Below are positions 1-9,157 of a DNA stretch of 64,000 bases, one piece after another. The number at the start of each line of letters is the position of its first letter. Position 1 is the stretch's first letter. The position numbers and the translations under genes were made by a program. The DNA is from Streptomyces rapamycinicus NRRL 5491. Its GTDB lineage: Bacteria > Actinomycetota > Actinomycetes > Streptomycetales > Streptomycetaceae. Location: positions 1,488,001-1,552,000 of the forward strand of contig NZ_CP085193.1 of NCBI RefSeq assembly GCF_024298965.1, written 5' to 3'. Below the pieces are notes generated by a model, which was not told where the DNA came from, did not search any database, and worked only from the letters and a program-made list of their open reading frames with translations.

Positions 1-1299
<1,299 letters not shown>

Positions 1300-1328
1300 C
1301 TCAACCCTCCTCCCAGTCTGTCTCCCAG

Positions 1329-1344
1329 TATCCCAAAAGGGATA
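1329..1344. promoter_or_regulatory. Short inverted repeat upstream of dnaK paralogue
   Basis: TATCCC-AAAA-GGGATA is a perfect 6-bp-arm repeat in the 83-bp gap between the end of sth and the start of dnaK. It is too weak for a convincing terminator. It could be an operator for the dnaK transcript, but no HspR or HrcA consensus is recognisable. Confidence 0.35.
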
Positions 1345-1382
1345 TTCGGAAGTGGGGCGCGGAGGAGGGCCGGGGCCGGGGG

Positions 1383-2786
1383 TCAGTCCCGCAGGTGGTC
1401 CACCTCGCGCATCTTGTTGGTGGCGTCGAGCGCGGCGACCTTGTAGGACTCGGCGAAGGTCGGATAGTTGAACACCGCGTCCACCAGATAGTCGACGGTG
1501 CCGCCGCAGCCCATCACGGCCTGGCCGATGTGGATCAGCTCGGTGGCGCCGGTGCCGAAGCAGTGCACCCCGAGCAGCCGCCGGTCCTCCGGGGAGACCA
1601 GCAGCTTCAGCATGCCGTGGGCGTCGCCGACGATCTGGCCCCGGGCGAGCTCGCGATAGCGGGAGACCCCGACCTCGAAGGGCACCTTCTCGTCCGTGAG
1701 CTGGTCCTCGGTGCGGCCGATGAAGCTGATCTCGGGGATGCTGTAGATCCCGATCGGCTGGAGGCGGTGGATCGGGTTCACCGGCTCCTCGCACGCGTGG
1801 TACGCCGCGCTGCGCCCCTGCTCCATGGAGGTCGCGGCCAGGGCCGGGAAGCCGATGACATCGCCGACGGCGTAGATGTGCGGCACGGCGGTGCGGTAGT
1901 GCTCGTCCACCGCGATCCGGCCCCGCCGGTCGGCGGTGAGCCCCGCCTTGGCGAGGTCCAGCGCGTCGGTGAGCCCCTGGCGCCCCGCGGAGTACATCAC
2001 CGTGTCGGCGGGGATCTTCTTACCGCTCTCCAGGATGGTCAGGGCGCCCTTCGGATGGCGCTCGACGGCCGCCACGGTCTCGCCGAAGCGGAAGGTGACG
2101 GCCAGGTCGCGCAGCCGGTACTTCAGCGCCTCGACGATCTCGACATCGCAGAAGTCCAGCATCCCCTCGCGCTGCTCGACCACGGTGACCTTGCTGCCCA
2201 GGGCGGCGAACATCGAGGCGTACTCGATGCCGATCACCCCGGCGCCCACGATGACCATGGAGCGCGGCACCCGCTCCATGTTGAGGACGCTGTCGGAGTC
2301 CATGATCGTCCGCTCGTCGAACTCCACGCTCGCCGGGCGGGCCGGCCGGGTGCCGGTGGCGATCACGATGTGCTGGGCGGTGAGCAGCTGCTCCTGGCCG
2401 GTGGCGTCCGTGACGGCCACGGTGTGGCCGTCCACGAACCGCCCGGTGCCGGAGAACATCGCGACCCGGTTGCGGGACAGCTGATTGCGGACGACGTCCA
2501 CCTCACGGCCGACCACATGCTGGGTGCGGGCCGTCAGGTCGGCGACGGTGATCTCCTCCTTGAGCCGGTAGCTCTGGCCGTAGAGATCCCGCTGGGTCAG
2601 TCCGGTGAGATAGAGCACCGCCTCACGCAGGGTCTTGGACGGAACGGTTCCGGTATGCAGGGAGACCCCGCCCACCATCTCCTTACGGTCGACGACGGCT
2701 ACCCGGCGACCGAGCTTCGCGGCTGCGATGGCAGCCTTCTGGCCGCCCGGCCCGGACCCGATCACAAGCATGTCAAAGTCGGTCAC
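1383..2786 (-). CDS. sthA: Soluble pyridine nucleotide transhydrogenase (Sth/SthA)
   Basis: This is a cytosolic FAD enzyme that transfers hydride between NADPH and NAD+, balancing the two pools. It belongs to the class I flavoprotein disulfide reductase family. The GTG start gives 467 residues. The FAD motif GSGPGG is at residues 10-15, a second Rossmann motif [10 protein letters not shown] lies near residue 185, and a C-terminal dimerisation domain follows. In place of the redox CxxxxC of lipoamide and mercuric reductases the sequence reads [13 protein letters not shown], with Ser42 and Thr47. This absence of a disulfide is expected for Sth. The longer frame up to 2906 has no family-like N-terminus, so GTG 2786 is preferred although no strong ribosome site precedes it. 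The gene lies 83 bp upstream of the dnaK paralogue on the same strand. Confidence 0.93.
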   Translation of the reverse strand: MTDFDMLVIGSGPGGQKAAIAAAKLGRRVAVVDRKEMVGGVSLHTGTVPSKTLREAVLYLTGLTQRDLYGQSYRLKEEITVADLTARTQHVVGREVDVVRNQLSRNRVAMFSGTGRFVDGHTVAVTDATGQEQLLTAQHIVIATGTRPARPASVEFDERTIMDSDSVLNMERVPRSMVIVGAGVIGIEYASMFAALGSKVTVVEQREGMLDFCDVEIVEALKYRLRDLAVTFRFGETVAAVERHPKGALTILESGKKIPADTVMYSAGRQGLTDALDLAKAGLTADRRGRIAVDEHYRTAVPHIYAVGDVIGFPALAATSMEQGRSAAYHACEEPVNPIHRLQPIGIYSIPEISFIGRTEDQLTDEKVPFEVGVSRYRELARGQIVGDAHGMLKLLVSPEDRRLLGVHCFGTGATELIHIGQAVMGCGGTVDYLVDAVFNYPTFAESYKVAALDATNKMREVDHLRD

Positions 2787-2829
2787 GGCCCGAGTCTGAC
2801 ATCGGATGACGCCTCGCTGGAAGAGTGAA

Positions 2830-3600
2830 TCACCGGTCAACCCGCCCCGGAGCGGGCGGGCTTGGGGCGGACTGCTCGGCGTGGGGCCAGAGATGGCCCT
2901 GGGCATCCCGAGCCAGGGAGGTCAGGGACGCCAGCAGAACGAGACCGACCAGCCCGGTCGGCAGGGCGGGCGCGGCCCGCGCGGCGTGGGCCACCAGCAG
3001 CCCGCCGGCCGCGGCGCCCACCACCAGGCCCGCCAACAGCGCGATGCTGAGCCGGCGCACCGTTCCGCTGCGCACCGCGTCGACCAGCACCCCGGTCAGG
3101 GCGCCGGTGAGATACGTGGTGGAGAAGCCGGGCGGCCCGACGGCCCGCACCAGACCGCTCTGGCCTCCCATGGCGAGCGCGGCCACCGCCAGCAGCCCGA
3201 GCTGCCGGCCACCGGAGGGGTGGCCGTCGGCGGACGCCCACACCGCCCAGAGCCCGCCGAGCGCGAGCAGTTCCACCGTGAGCGCGCACCGGCCGCGCAG
3301 GGCGGGCCGGGAGCCGCGCACGATCCGGCCGCTGACCAGCGCGCCCACGATGTATCCGCCCATGGCGACCGCGGAGTCCCGGGCGAGCGTCGCGTCCAGG
3401 GACGCGGTGGACATGCCGAGCAGGGAGAGATTGGCGGTCATGACGCTGGTGAAGACGCCGCCCAGGGCCAGAAAGCTCATCGCGTCCATCGCCCCGGTCG
3501 CCACGGTCAGCGCGACGGCGGCCACCGCTCCCCCGGAAGCGCAGGCCCGGCCGGGGGGCCGTGCTTTCGGTGCGGGGTCGGTGTCGCTCTCTTCGGCCAT
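2830..3600 (-). CDS. DUF1275 (YoaK-like) integral membrane protein
   Basis: The product is a 256-residue, strongly hydrophobic protein of the DUF1275/YoaK family, whose function is not established. After an acidic cytosolic N-terminus, about six membrane segments follow. The family-typical first segment reads [20 protein letters not shown], and [13 protein letters not shown] lies in the middle. GGAGGG sits eight bases before the ATG, which fixes the start. It ends 43 bp upstream of sth on the same strand, so readthrough into sth is possible. No substrate can be inferred from the sequence. Confidence 0.85.
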   Translation of the reverse strand: MAEESDTDPAPKARPPGRACASGGAVAAVALTVATGAMDAMSFLALGGVFTSVMTANLSLLGMSTASLDATLARDSAVAMGGYIVGALVSGRIVRGSRPALRGRCALTVELLALGGLWAVWASADGHPSGGRQLGLLAVAALAMGGQSGLVRAVGPPGFSTTYLTGALTGVLVDAVRSGTVRRLSIALLAGLVVGAAAGGLLVAHAARAAPALPTGLVGLVLLASLTSLARDAQGHLWPHAEQSAPSPPAPGRVDR

Positions 3601-3701
3601 CGGCAACCCTCCGGCCACCTCGGGTGCCCCGGGCGGCCCACCGGAAACAGCGGCCGGGGAGCGCCGGGGCCTCCTCGGCACCCGCCCGGCACGCCGGGGC
3701 G

Positions 3702-4331
3702 TCAGGACCCGGCCGGGGCGGCGGACGCCTGCCGCCGCCGGTGTTTCGCGGCCTTGGCGCTGTTGCCGCACAGCCGCATGGAGCACCACCGGCGCCTTCT
3801 GCCCGGTGTGGGGTCGAGGTAGATCATCGTGCACAGCGAGGAGTCGCACGCCCGCAGCGCCTCGCGCCGCTCCGGGTCTCCGAGCACCGCTATGAGGTCG
3901 CGGACGACGGCCGACTGCAGCTCCCGCCCGGACAGCGGACGATCGGCGCCGTCCACCTCGACCCCGGTGCCGGTGGCCCTCAGCAGCGGCTGCGGTGGGG
4001 CCGGGCGCGCCCGGTCGTTGAGCAGCGCGACGGACGCGGCGGCCGGGGCCCGGCCGTGGACGGCCGCCGCCACCACGTCGTACGCCGCCTCGCGCAGCGT
4101 CCGCAGTTCGGTGAGGAGCTCCTCGGTGACGGCCTCGCCGTGGAGCCGCAGCCCGACGCCGTCGCACCACTCCCGCAGCCGGTCGAGGGTGCCGAGGCGC
4201 TCGATCGGGGTGCTGCCGCGCCGCCCGAGGGAGGCGACGAGGTTCAGGGCGAGGCTTCCGGCGTCGAAGCGCAGTGCCCGCAGCCGAGCGCTGACCCGCG
4301 GCCGCGGGAGCTGCTCCGTCGAGGAGTCCAT
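3702..4331 (-). CDS. ABATE/CGNR-type zinc-finger transcriptional regulator
   Basis: The product is a 209-residue protein of the CGNR zinc-finger family: an N-terminal ABATE (ligand-binding-like) domain and a C-terminal DNA-binding zinc ribbon. The ribbon cysteines are visible as Cys162, Cys167, Cys183 and Cys188. The signature that normally reads CGNR is here Cys188-Gly-Asn-Ser191, followed by a basic helix AKAAKHRRR. A Ser in place of the family Arg is unusual but the basic helix remains. It is divergent from a ketopantoate-reductase-like gene, and an 8-bp-arm palindrome lies in the 55-bp gap. A local regulator of that neighbour and of itself is the simplest reading (inference). The ATG has only a weak ribosome site. 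Confidence 0.85.
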   Translation of the reverse strand: MDSSTEQLPRPRVSARLRALRFDAGSLALNLVASLGRRGSTPIERLGTLDRLREWCDGVGLRLHGEAVTEELLTELRTLREAAYDVVAAAVHGRAPAAASVALLNDRARPAPPQPLLRATGTGVEVDGADRPLSGRELQSAVVRDLIAVLGDPERREALRACDSSLCTMIYLDPTPGRRRRWCSMRLCGNSAKAAKHRRRQASAAPAGS

Positions 4332-4338
4332 GTGAATA

Positions 4339-4362
4339 TAGTAACCGCCTGAAGGGTTACTA
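4339..4362. promoter_or_regulatory. Palindromic operator between CGNR regulator and panE-like gene
   Basis: TAGTAACC-N8-GGTTACTA is a perfect 8-bp-arm palindrome in the short divergent intergenic region. It is positioned to block both promoters and is the obvious candidate binding site for the adjacent CGNR-type regulator. Confidence 0.6.
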
Positions 4363-4386
4363 AGCGGCTGAGGACGAGGGGACATC

Positions 4387-5325
4387 ATGCGGATCGCGAT
4401 CATCGGCGCGGGCGGCGTCGGCGGATACTTCGGCGCGCGGCTCGCCGCCGCGGGGGACGAGGTCACCTTCGTGGCCCGGGGCCGCCACCTCGCGGCGATC
4501 CGGGAGAGGGGGCTGACGGTGCGCAGCCCGCTGGGGGATCTGCGGGTGCCGTCCGAGGCGGTCGTTCCGACGGTTTCCGACCTCGAGGCCCCGGACCTGG
4601 TCATGGTGGCGGTGAAGCTGTGGGACACCGAGGACGTCGCCCGGCAGCTGGCGCCCCTCGCCGAGGGCGGCGCCGCGGTCGTGTCGTTCCAGAACGGAGT
4701 CCAGAAGGACACGGAGCTGCGGCGCCATCTGCCCGCGGGGTCGGTCCTCGGCGGGGTCGGCTATATCTCGGCGTTCATCGAGGAGCCGGGGGTGGTGGTG
4801 CACAACGGCACTCTGCAGCGGCTGGTGTTCGGGGAGTACGACCGCAAGGAGTCCCCGCGCGCCCGCCAGTTCCTCGACCGCTGTCTCGCGGCCGGTGTCG
4901 ACGCGGAGATCAGCGGGGACATCGAGCGCACCATCTGGGAGAAGTTCGTCTTCCTGGTGGGCCTTTCCGGGACGACGTCGGCGGTGCGGCAGCCGATCGG
5001 CGTGGTCCGCGGGAATCCGGGGTCACGGGATCTGCTGCGCGATGTGATGCGCGAGGTGGTCGCCGTGGGACGGGCCAAGGGGGTGGACCTGGACCCCGGT
5101 TTCGCCGATGACCGGCTCGCCTTCTGCGACACGCTGCCCGCCACGATGACGTCCTCGATGCACAACGACCTCCTGCGCGGCAACCGCCTGGAACTGAGCT
5201 GGCTCAGCGGGGCCGTGGCCGGTCTCGGCGCCGAACTGGGGGTCGCCACCCCGCGCAACCGGGCCATCGCCGACATCCTCGCCCCCTACGCGCTGGGCGA
5301 TCCGGCCGAGACGGGCGGCGCGTAG
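4387..5325 (+). CDS. Ketopantoate reductase family oxidoreductase (PanE/ApbA-like)
   Basis: This is a 312-residue NADPH-dependent reductase of the 2-dehydropantoate 2-reductase fold. The nucleotide loop GAGGVGGYFGA is at residues 7-17. FQNGVQ in the middle and the conserved lysine in IWEKFVFL (about residue 175) match the family active site. True PanE makes pantoate for coenzyme A, but Streptomyces genomes carry several paralogues acting on other 2-keto acids. This copy is not beside panB, panC or panD but beside a dedicated regulator, which favours a specialised role (inference). GAGG precedes the ATG. A bidirectional hairpin follows the stop. Confidence 0.85.
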   Translation: MRIAIIGAGGVGGYFGARLAAAGDEVTFVARGRHLAAIRERGLTVRSPLGDLRVPSEAVVPTVSDLEAPDLVMVAVKLWDTEDVARQLAPLAEGGAAVVSFQNGVQKDTELRRHLPAGSVLGGVGYISAFIEEPGVVVHNGTLQRLVFGEYDRKESPRARQFLDRCLAAGVDAEISGDIERTIWEKFVFLVGLSGTTSAVRQPIGVVRGNPGSRDLLRDVMREVVAVGRAKGVDLDPGFADDRLAFCDTLPATMTSSMHNDLLRGNRLELSWLSGAVAGLGAELGVATPRNRAIADILAPYALGDPAETGGA

Positions 5326-5328
5326 CTC

Positions 5329-5372
5329 AGAGCCTGTGTCATATCCCCAGCCGGGGATATGACACAGGCTCT
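5329..5372. terminator. Bidirectional terminator, perfect 20-bp arms
   Basis: A perfect inverted repeat with 20-bp arms (5329-5348 and 5353-5372) and loop AGCC fills the gap between two convergent genes. Its last base enters the stop codon of the DUF2000 gene. There is no U-tract. The near-perfect symmetry is consistent with a shared terminator. Confidence 0.8.
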
Positions 5373-5836
5373 CAGCGCAGCAGGGGGAGCTTCCCGATGA
5401 GCCTGCTCACCTTGTTCCGCGGGCCGACGATGCTGACCGCGAGACAGTCGAGATCCTCGGTCTTGGTGCCTGCCAGGCTGTCGAGGTACTCGTCGTAGAC
5501 CCGTGAGGTCTGGGCCTGTCCGGGCATGTCGACGAGGAACAGGTCGTCCTTCTCGGCGGCCTTGGCCCGCAGCTCGCGCAGCGCCGCCGGCTCGGCCGCC
5601 AGGATCGAGCAGCCGGCCCACGGCAGCCCCGGGTGGCCGGCGCCGGAGCCGTCCGTGCCGTCCGGCCCCAGCAGCTCCGGCATCGCCCGGCCGACGGCGG
5701 CGGCCATGCAGGCCGCGGCGTTCACCGCCCGGCCCGCGGGCAGCTCCTCGTTCACGACGATCACCCACTTGAGCTTCGCCTGCCGGGTGGACTGATCGGT
5801 GCGTACGTCCTCGTCGGACAGCTGGGGAACGGACAC
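5372..5836 (-). CDS. DUF2000 family protein (peptidyl-tRNA hydrolase 2-like fold)
   Basis: The product is a 154-residue protein of the DUF2000 family, which structural work places in the Pth2-like fold; no enzymatic role is established. The N-terminal block KLKWVIVVNEELPAGRAVNA and the helix AACMAAAVG match the family. The C-terminal NKVSRLIGKLPLLR also fits. The GTG start is fixed by AAGGAG eight bases upstream, although the frame is open far beyond. The gene is divergent from an AsnC-family regulator with a 99-bp gap. Such pairing with Lrp/AsnC regulators suggests control by the neighbour (inference). Confidence 0.85.
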   Translation of the reverse strand: MSVPQLSDEDVRTDQSTRQAKLKWVIVVNEELPAGRAVNAAACMAAAVGRAMPELLGPDGTDGSGAGHPGLPWAGCSILAAEPAALRELRAKAAEKDDLFLVDMPGQAQTSRVYDEYLDSLAGTKTEDLDCLAVSIVGPRNKVSRLIGKLPLLR

Positions 5837-5935
5837 GAGCGGTACTCCTTGTCGATGGCTAATGTGGTGGACGGTACCCATCCATCCGAGCCGGAGCACG
5901 GCTAGCCGAATTTCCTCAGGCAAGGGAGCGCTTTC

Positions 5936-6430
5936 GTGGAACTTGATGCACTCGACCGTGCTCTTCTGCGGGAGCTGCAGAACGATGCACGGCAGACCAA
6001 TCGCGAGCTGGCCCTGCGCACGGGGGTCTCGCCGTCGACCTCCCTGGAGCGGGTCCGGGCGCTGCGGGAGCGCGGCATCATCAGCGGCTATCACGCCGCC
6101 GTCGACCTGGAGGCGGTCGGCCGCCCCGTGCAGGCGCTGATCTCGGTGCGGATCCGCCCGCCGTCCCGGCCGGTCATCGAGGGGTTCCGGGAATGGGCCG
6201 CCCAGCTGCCGGAGACCATCGGGCTGTTCGTCACCTCCGGCCCCCATGACTTCCTCATCCATGTGGCGGTGCCGGACACCAACGGACTCTACGCGTTCGT
6301 CATCGACCGCCTCACCGAGCGCCGTGAGGTGGCGGACGTGCAGAGCACGATGGTGTACGAACACGCCCAGCCGCGCTGTATCGACCCCGCCCCCGCCGAG
6401 CGCCCCGCGTCCTCCCGACGGAGGCGATGA
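5936..6430 (+). CDS. Lrp/AsnC family transcriptional regulator
   Basis: This is a 164-residue feast/famine regulator. The N-terminal AsnC-type helix-turn-helix (LDALDRALLRELQNDARQTN, recognition helix near 30-45) is followed by a RAM ligand-sensing domain (ALISVRIRPPSRPVIEGFRE ... TSGPHDFLIHVAVPD). Proteins of this family bind amino acids and form octamers. The C-terminus carries a short Pro/Arg-rich tail. The GTG start has AGGGAG upstream. The gene is divergent from the DUF2000 gene and convergent with the NCS1 permease, from which a strong hairpin separates it. Its targets are probably itself and the DUF2000 gene (inference). Confidence 0.9.
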   Translation: MELDALDRALLRELQNDARQTNRELALRTGVSPSTSLERVRALRERGIISGYHAAVDLEAVGRPVQALISVRIRPPSRPVIEGFREWAAQLPETIGLFVTSGPHDFLIHVAVPDTNGLYAFVIDRLTERREVADVQSTMVYEHAQPRCIDPAPAERPASSRRRR

Positions 6431-6455
6431 CGGGGAAAGGGCCAGGCGCGCCGAA

Positions 6456-6492
6456 GGGCGGGCGGCGTCGCCGTTCGCGACACCGCCCGCCC
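6456..6492. terminator. Bidirectional hairpin terminator
   Basis: Stem 6456-6470/6478-6492 (15 bp, one mismatch, 7-nt loop) lies between the convergent AsnC regulator and NCS1 permease genes. It is very GC-rich and has no U-tract, as is common in Streptomyces. Confidence 0.7.
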
Positions 6493-6510
6493 CGGTTCAT
6501 CGACGCGGTG

Positions 6511-7938
6511 TCAGGAGCCCGCCACCGCCGCCGTCTTCTCCTGCTGGGGCTCGGCCGTGCCGGGGGTGTCCCGCGCCCACAGCGGCCGCAGCCGGTAGGT
6601 CAGCAGATACAGCACCGCCGAGGCGCCCGCCGCGACGAACATGCTCAGATCGCCCGCGTGCGGATACGCCGAGGCGAACGCCCCGGTGTAGAGGTCGGAC
6701 TGCCAAAACGGCACCGAGGCCAGCACCCCGCCGACCCAGGCGACGAAGCCCCAGGAGAGCACCCGCCCGCGGTCGTACAGCTCGGCGATCCGGCTGCGGT
6801 CGGAGCGGCCGCCCAGGTGGTAGTCGAGCAGCAGCACGGTGGCGAACGGCGCGATGAAGTACGCGGTGAGGTTGAGGAACACCGAGAACTTGTCCTCGAC
6901 CCCGGAGTGTCCCCACAGGCTGATCCCATACGCCAGCGCGCAGATGAGCGTGACGGCCTGGGTCCGGGTGACCGGCACCTTCAGCGTCTGGACGGAGATC
7001 GCGCCGCCGTAGACGTTGAGGAAGTTCTGCGCGAGCGCGGAGAGCCCGATGGCGATCAGCGCGGGGATGGCGAACGGCCCGGTCAGCTGGTGCAGGGCGG
7101 TGATGGAGTCGGTGCTGGTGGCGTTGGAGCCGAGCAGCACACCGAGGATGCCGAGCCAGCAGATGGTGACGAAGTTGCCGAGCCTGGTGAACCAGGCGGT
7201 GCGCTTCACCACGCTCGGCGAGTCGGGCAGATAGCGCGAGTAGTCCGAGGCGAACGGGGCCCAGGCGACGAGGAAGGAGAGGAACCAGCCGCCGAAGGTG
7301 ATCCAGCCGCCGGTGGAGCCGACGAAGTCCGCCGCCTTCGGATCGGCGTCGAAGGTGCCCGCGCCCCGTACCAGGGCCACCACCGTGATCATCACGAACA
7401 GCGGGGTGAGGACGTAGGTCAGCACCCGCTGCAGGAAATTGATCATGTTGTAGCCGTAGATGGACACCACCAGCTCGACCAGGGTGAGTGCCAGTCCGCA
7501 GACCCAGAAGGGCAGATGGGTCAGCTCGGCGATGGCCTTGCCGCCGAGGATCACGGTCACGGCGGCCCAGCCGACCCCGGCGAACACGTTGATGTACGCC
7601 ACCGGCAGGAAGTTGCCGAAGAAGCCGAGCGGGCCCCGCGCCTGGATCTGCTGGGGCACCCCCAGCCGTACGCCCATCCGGGACATCACGGCCATCAGCA
7701 GCGAGCCGAGACCCGCGCCGACCACGATGGCGGCGACGGCGGCGCCGAAGCTCAGGCCCAGCCCGACCGCGCTGAACCCGAGCAGGATGATGGGGAAGTT
7801 GAGACCGGCGGCGAACCAGACGAAGAACTGCGAACTGGGCTTGCCGTGCCGCTCGTTGTCGGGGATGTGGTCGACCCCGAAGGGCTCCACCTTGGTGACC
7901 GCGCTGCCGTACACCGGCGCCGTGTCATCGTGGGTCAT
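6511..7938 (-). CDS. NCS1 family nucleobase/cation symporter (CodB-like permease)
   Basis: This is a 475-residue membrane transporter of the NCS1 family (purines, pyrimidines, hydantoins, thiamine-like compounds). About 12 transmembrane segments are visible. NCS1 hallmarks include the N-terminal VEPFGVDHIPDNERHGKPSS, WFAAGLNFPIILLG in helix 1, and FASDYSRYLP in the middle. AGGAG precedes the ATG. It lies 81 bp downstream of the flavin-reductase fusion on the same strand, so the two are probably cotranscribed from the divergent promoter. Its place in a monooxygenase/hydrolase/dehydrogenase cluster suggests it imports that pathway's nitrogen heterocycle or related small molecule (inference). 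The substrate cannot be read from the sequence. Confidence 0.92.
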   Translation of the reverse strand: MTHDDTAPVYGSAVTKVEPFGVDHIPDNERHGKPSSQFFVWFAAGLNFPIILLGFSAVGLGLSFGAAVAAIVVGAGLGSLLMAVMSRMGVRLGVPQQIQARGPLGFFGNFLPVAYINVFAGVGWAAVTVILGGKAIAELTHLPFWVCGLALTLVELVVSIYGYNMINFLQRVLTYVLTPLFVMITVVALVRGAGTFDADPKAADFVGSTGGWITFGGWFLSFLVAWAPFASDYSRYLPDSPSVVKRTAWFTRLGNFVTICWLGILGVLLGSNATSTDSITALHQLTGPFAIPALIAIGLSALAQNFLNVYGGAISVQTLKVPVTRTQAVTLICALAYGISLWGHSGVEDKFSVFLNLTAYFIAPFATVLLLDYHLGGRSDRSRIAELYDRGRVLSWGFVAWVGGVLASVPFWQSDLYTGAFASAYPHAGDLSMFVAAGASAVLYLLTYRLRPLWARDTPGTAEPQQEKTAAVAGS

Positions 7939-8019
7939 GGGCGTGCTCCTGGGACGGGAGGAGTGGGCGTCAGGGGGTGACGGGGGGCCGGTGGCGCCGC
8001 GGATCGGGGCGGCGGTGTC

Positions 8020-8937
8020 TCACCACGGCAGCGGCGCGGTCTGGGAGATGTCGAAGAAGCCACCGCCGCTGTAGACCAGCGGGGCCAGCTCCTCATGGCG
8101 GGCGGACACCACCCGGCCGGTGAAGACGGTGTGGCTGCCGGCCTCCAGCCGCTCGCCGATCTCCACCTCGAGCTGGGCGCAGGACCGGTCGAGCAGCGGG
8201 ACGCCGAACTCGCCGGGGGTCCAGGACAGCCCGGCGAACTTGTCGTCCGCCTTGGAGGCGAAGGTCTTGGCCACATCGAGCTGGCCGGCGGCGAGGATGT
8301 TGATCCCCAGATGGCTCGCCCGGTGCAGCGCGGGATGGGTCGTGGAGCTGCGCTGCACGCAGACCAGCACCATCGGTGGATCCAGCGAGATGCTGGCGAA
8401 CGCGTTCACCGCCAGCCCCCGGGGTTTGCCGTCGTCGTCGCAGGTCACGACGGTGACTCCGGTGATGAACTTGCGGTGCACGCCACGGACCACATCGGCG
8501 TCCACGGCCGCCTGCTGGGTGGTGGTGATGATCCCGAGCGCCTCCAGCAGCTGGCGCGGGTCCCAGGTCACCCACTCCTCGCTGACCACACCGTGGTCGA
8601 AGCGGGTGAAGGTGGCGCCGGAGACCTCGACCGGCCTGCCGGTGGCCGGGACCCCGAGGAAGTCACCGGTGTGGCTGCCGGTGCTGCGCCAGCGGATCGC
8701 CAGCGATTCGCCGTCCTCGACGATCTCCTCGATCTCGGTGCGGAGATCGGGAAACGCCCGGCGGATGGCGCGGATGGACTCCTTGAACTGCTCCCGGTCC
8801 TGGGGGGCCGCGGCGGGCCCGCGGCGGCGTACATAGGCGGGGCCGAGCAGCTGGTCGAGCGCGTCGACCTCGCCCCGGTCCCAGACCGCCTGCCAGGTGG
8901 AGCGGAGGCGGGCGGTGCGGTCAAGAGTGTGCGTCAT
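8020..8937 (-). CDS. SnoaL-like (NTF2-fold) domain fused to NAD(P)H:flavin reductase
   Basis: The product is a 305-residue two-domain protein. Residues 1-130 are a SnoaL/ester-cyclase-type NTF2-like domain (LRSTWQAVWDRGEVDALDQL; IAIRW-like strand; GVVSEEWVTWD). Residues about 147-305 are an FMN-binding flavin reductase domain (VHRKFITGVTVVTCDDDG, LAVNAFASISLDPPMVLVCV, HLGINILAAGQ). The reductase half would supply FMNH2 to the divergently encoded luciferase-like monooxygenase, making a two-component system. The NTF2 half could bind substrate or an unstable oxygenated product (inference). A ribosome site GAGGGAAG precedes the ATG, and a TTGACA-N17-TACGGT promoter lies upstream. The domain fusion is not the usual architecture of either family. 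Confidence 0.88.
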   Translation of the reverse strand: MTHTLDRTARLRSTWQAVWDRGEVDALDQLLGPAYVRRRGPAAAPQDREQFKESIRAIRRAFPDLRTEIEEIVEDGESLAIRWRSTGSHTGDFLGVPATGRPVEVSGATFTRFDHGVVSEEWVTWDPRQLLEALGIITTTQQAAVDADVVRGVHRKFITGVTVVTCDDDGKPRGLAVNAFASISLDPPMVLVCVQRSSTTHPALHRASHLGINILAAGQLDVAKTFASKADDKFAGLSWTPGEFGVPLLDRSCAQLEVEIGERLEAGSHTVFTGRVVSARHEELAPLVYSGGGFFDISQTAPLPW

Positions 8938-8959
8938 GACGTCTTCCCTCAGTCAGCTC

Positions 8960-8972
8960 TTGTATGGCAGAG
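8960..8972. promoter_or_regulatory. Operator-like half site over the leftward +1
   Basis: TTGTATGGCA (8960-8969) repeats exactly the left ten bases of the palindrome ahead of the GntR gene (13924-13933). It lies just downstream of the leftward -10 box, around the predicted transcription start, where a repressor would act. Confidence 0.5.
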
Positions 8973-8973
8973 G

Positions 8974-9002
8974 ACCGTAGAAAGGCCATCGACGACTGTC
9001 AA
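8974..9002 (-). promoter_or_regulatory. Leftward promoter for fusion reductase-permease unit
   Basis: Read on the minus strand: TTGACA (9002-8997), 17-bp spacer, TACGGT (8979-8974). This is a near-ideal vegetative (HrdB-type) promoter with a start predicted near 8967. Confidence 0.7.
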
Positions 9003-9082
9003 CACCCTGGGACAGATGAGCCGAGAAAGTTCCGGGTGCCCACTAAAGCCACAGGTCAAGGTTGTTTTCCTGAGGCCGGCCC

Positions 9083-9111
9083 TTGACGGGCCCGATATGG
9101 ACTCCTAGCCT
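9083..9111 (+). promoter_or_regulatory. Rightward promoter for monooxygenase operon
   Basis: TTGACG (9083-9088), 17-bp spacer, TAGCCT (9106-9111), predicted start near 9118. The promoter overlaps the longest open frame upstream of the monooxygenase, which excludes the upstream start codons and supports ATG 9158. Confidence 0.7.
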
Positions 9112-9114
9112 CCC

Positions 9115-9126
9115 TGCCATGGCACA
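9115..9126. promoter_or_regulatory. Operator-like palindrome over the rightward +1
   Basis: TGCCATGGCA (9115-9124) is a perfect 10-bp palindrome sitting on the predicted rightward start. ATGGCACA (9119-9126) matches exactly the right half of the palindrome before the GntR gene (13928-13935). Confidence 0.45.
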
Positions 9127-9157
9127 GCGTGAGCCGGAAGAACAGGACGGACGCTGC

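Noticed and set aside
1300..1382. HspR (HAIR) or CIRCE element before dnaK
   Set aside because: No CTTGAGT...ACTCAAG or CIRCE-type repeat is present; only a 6-bp-arm repeat is seen.
6427..7980. A 517-residue plus-strand frame opposite the NCS1 permease
   Set aside because: It is a His/Gly/Asp-rich complement of a well-supported membrane protein gene, with a start unsupported by a ribosome site; high GC keeps it open.
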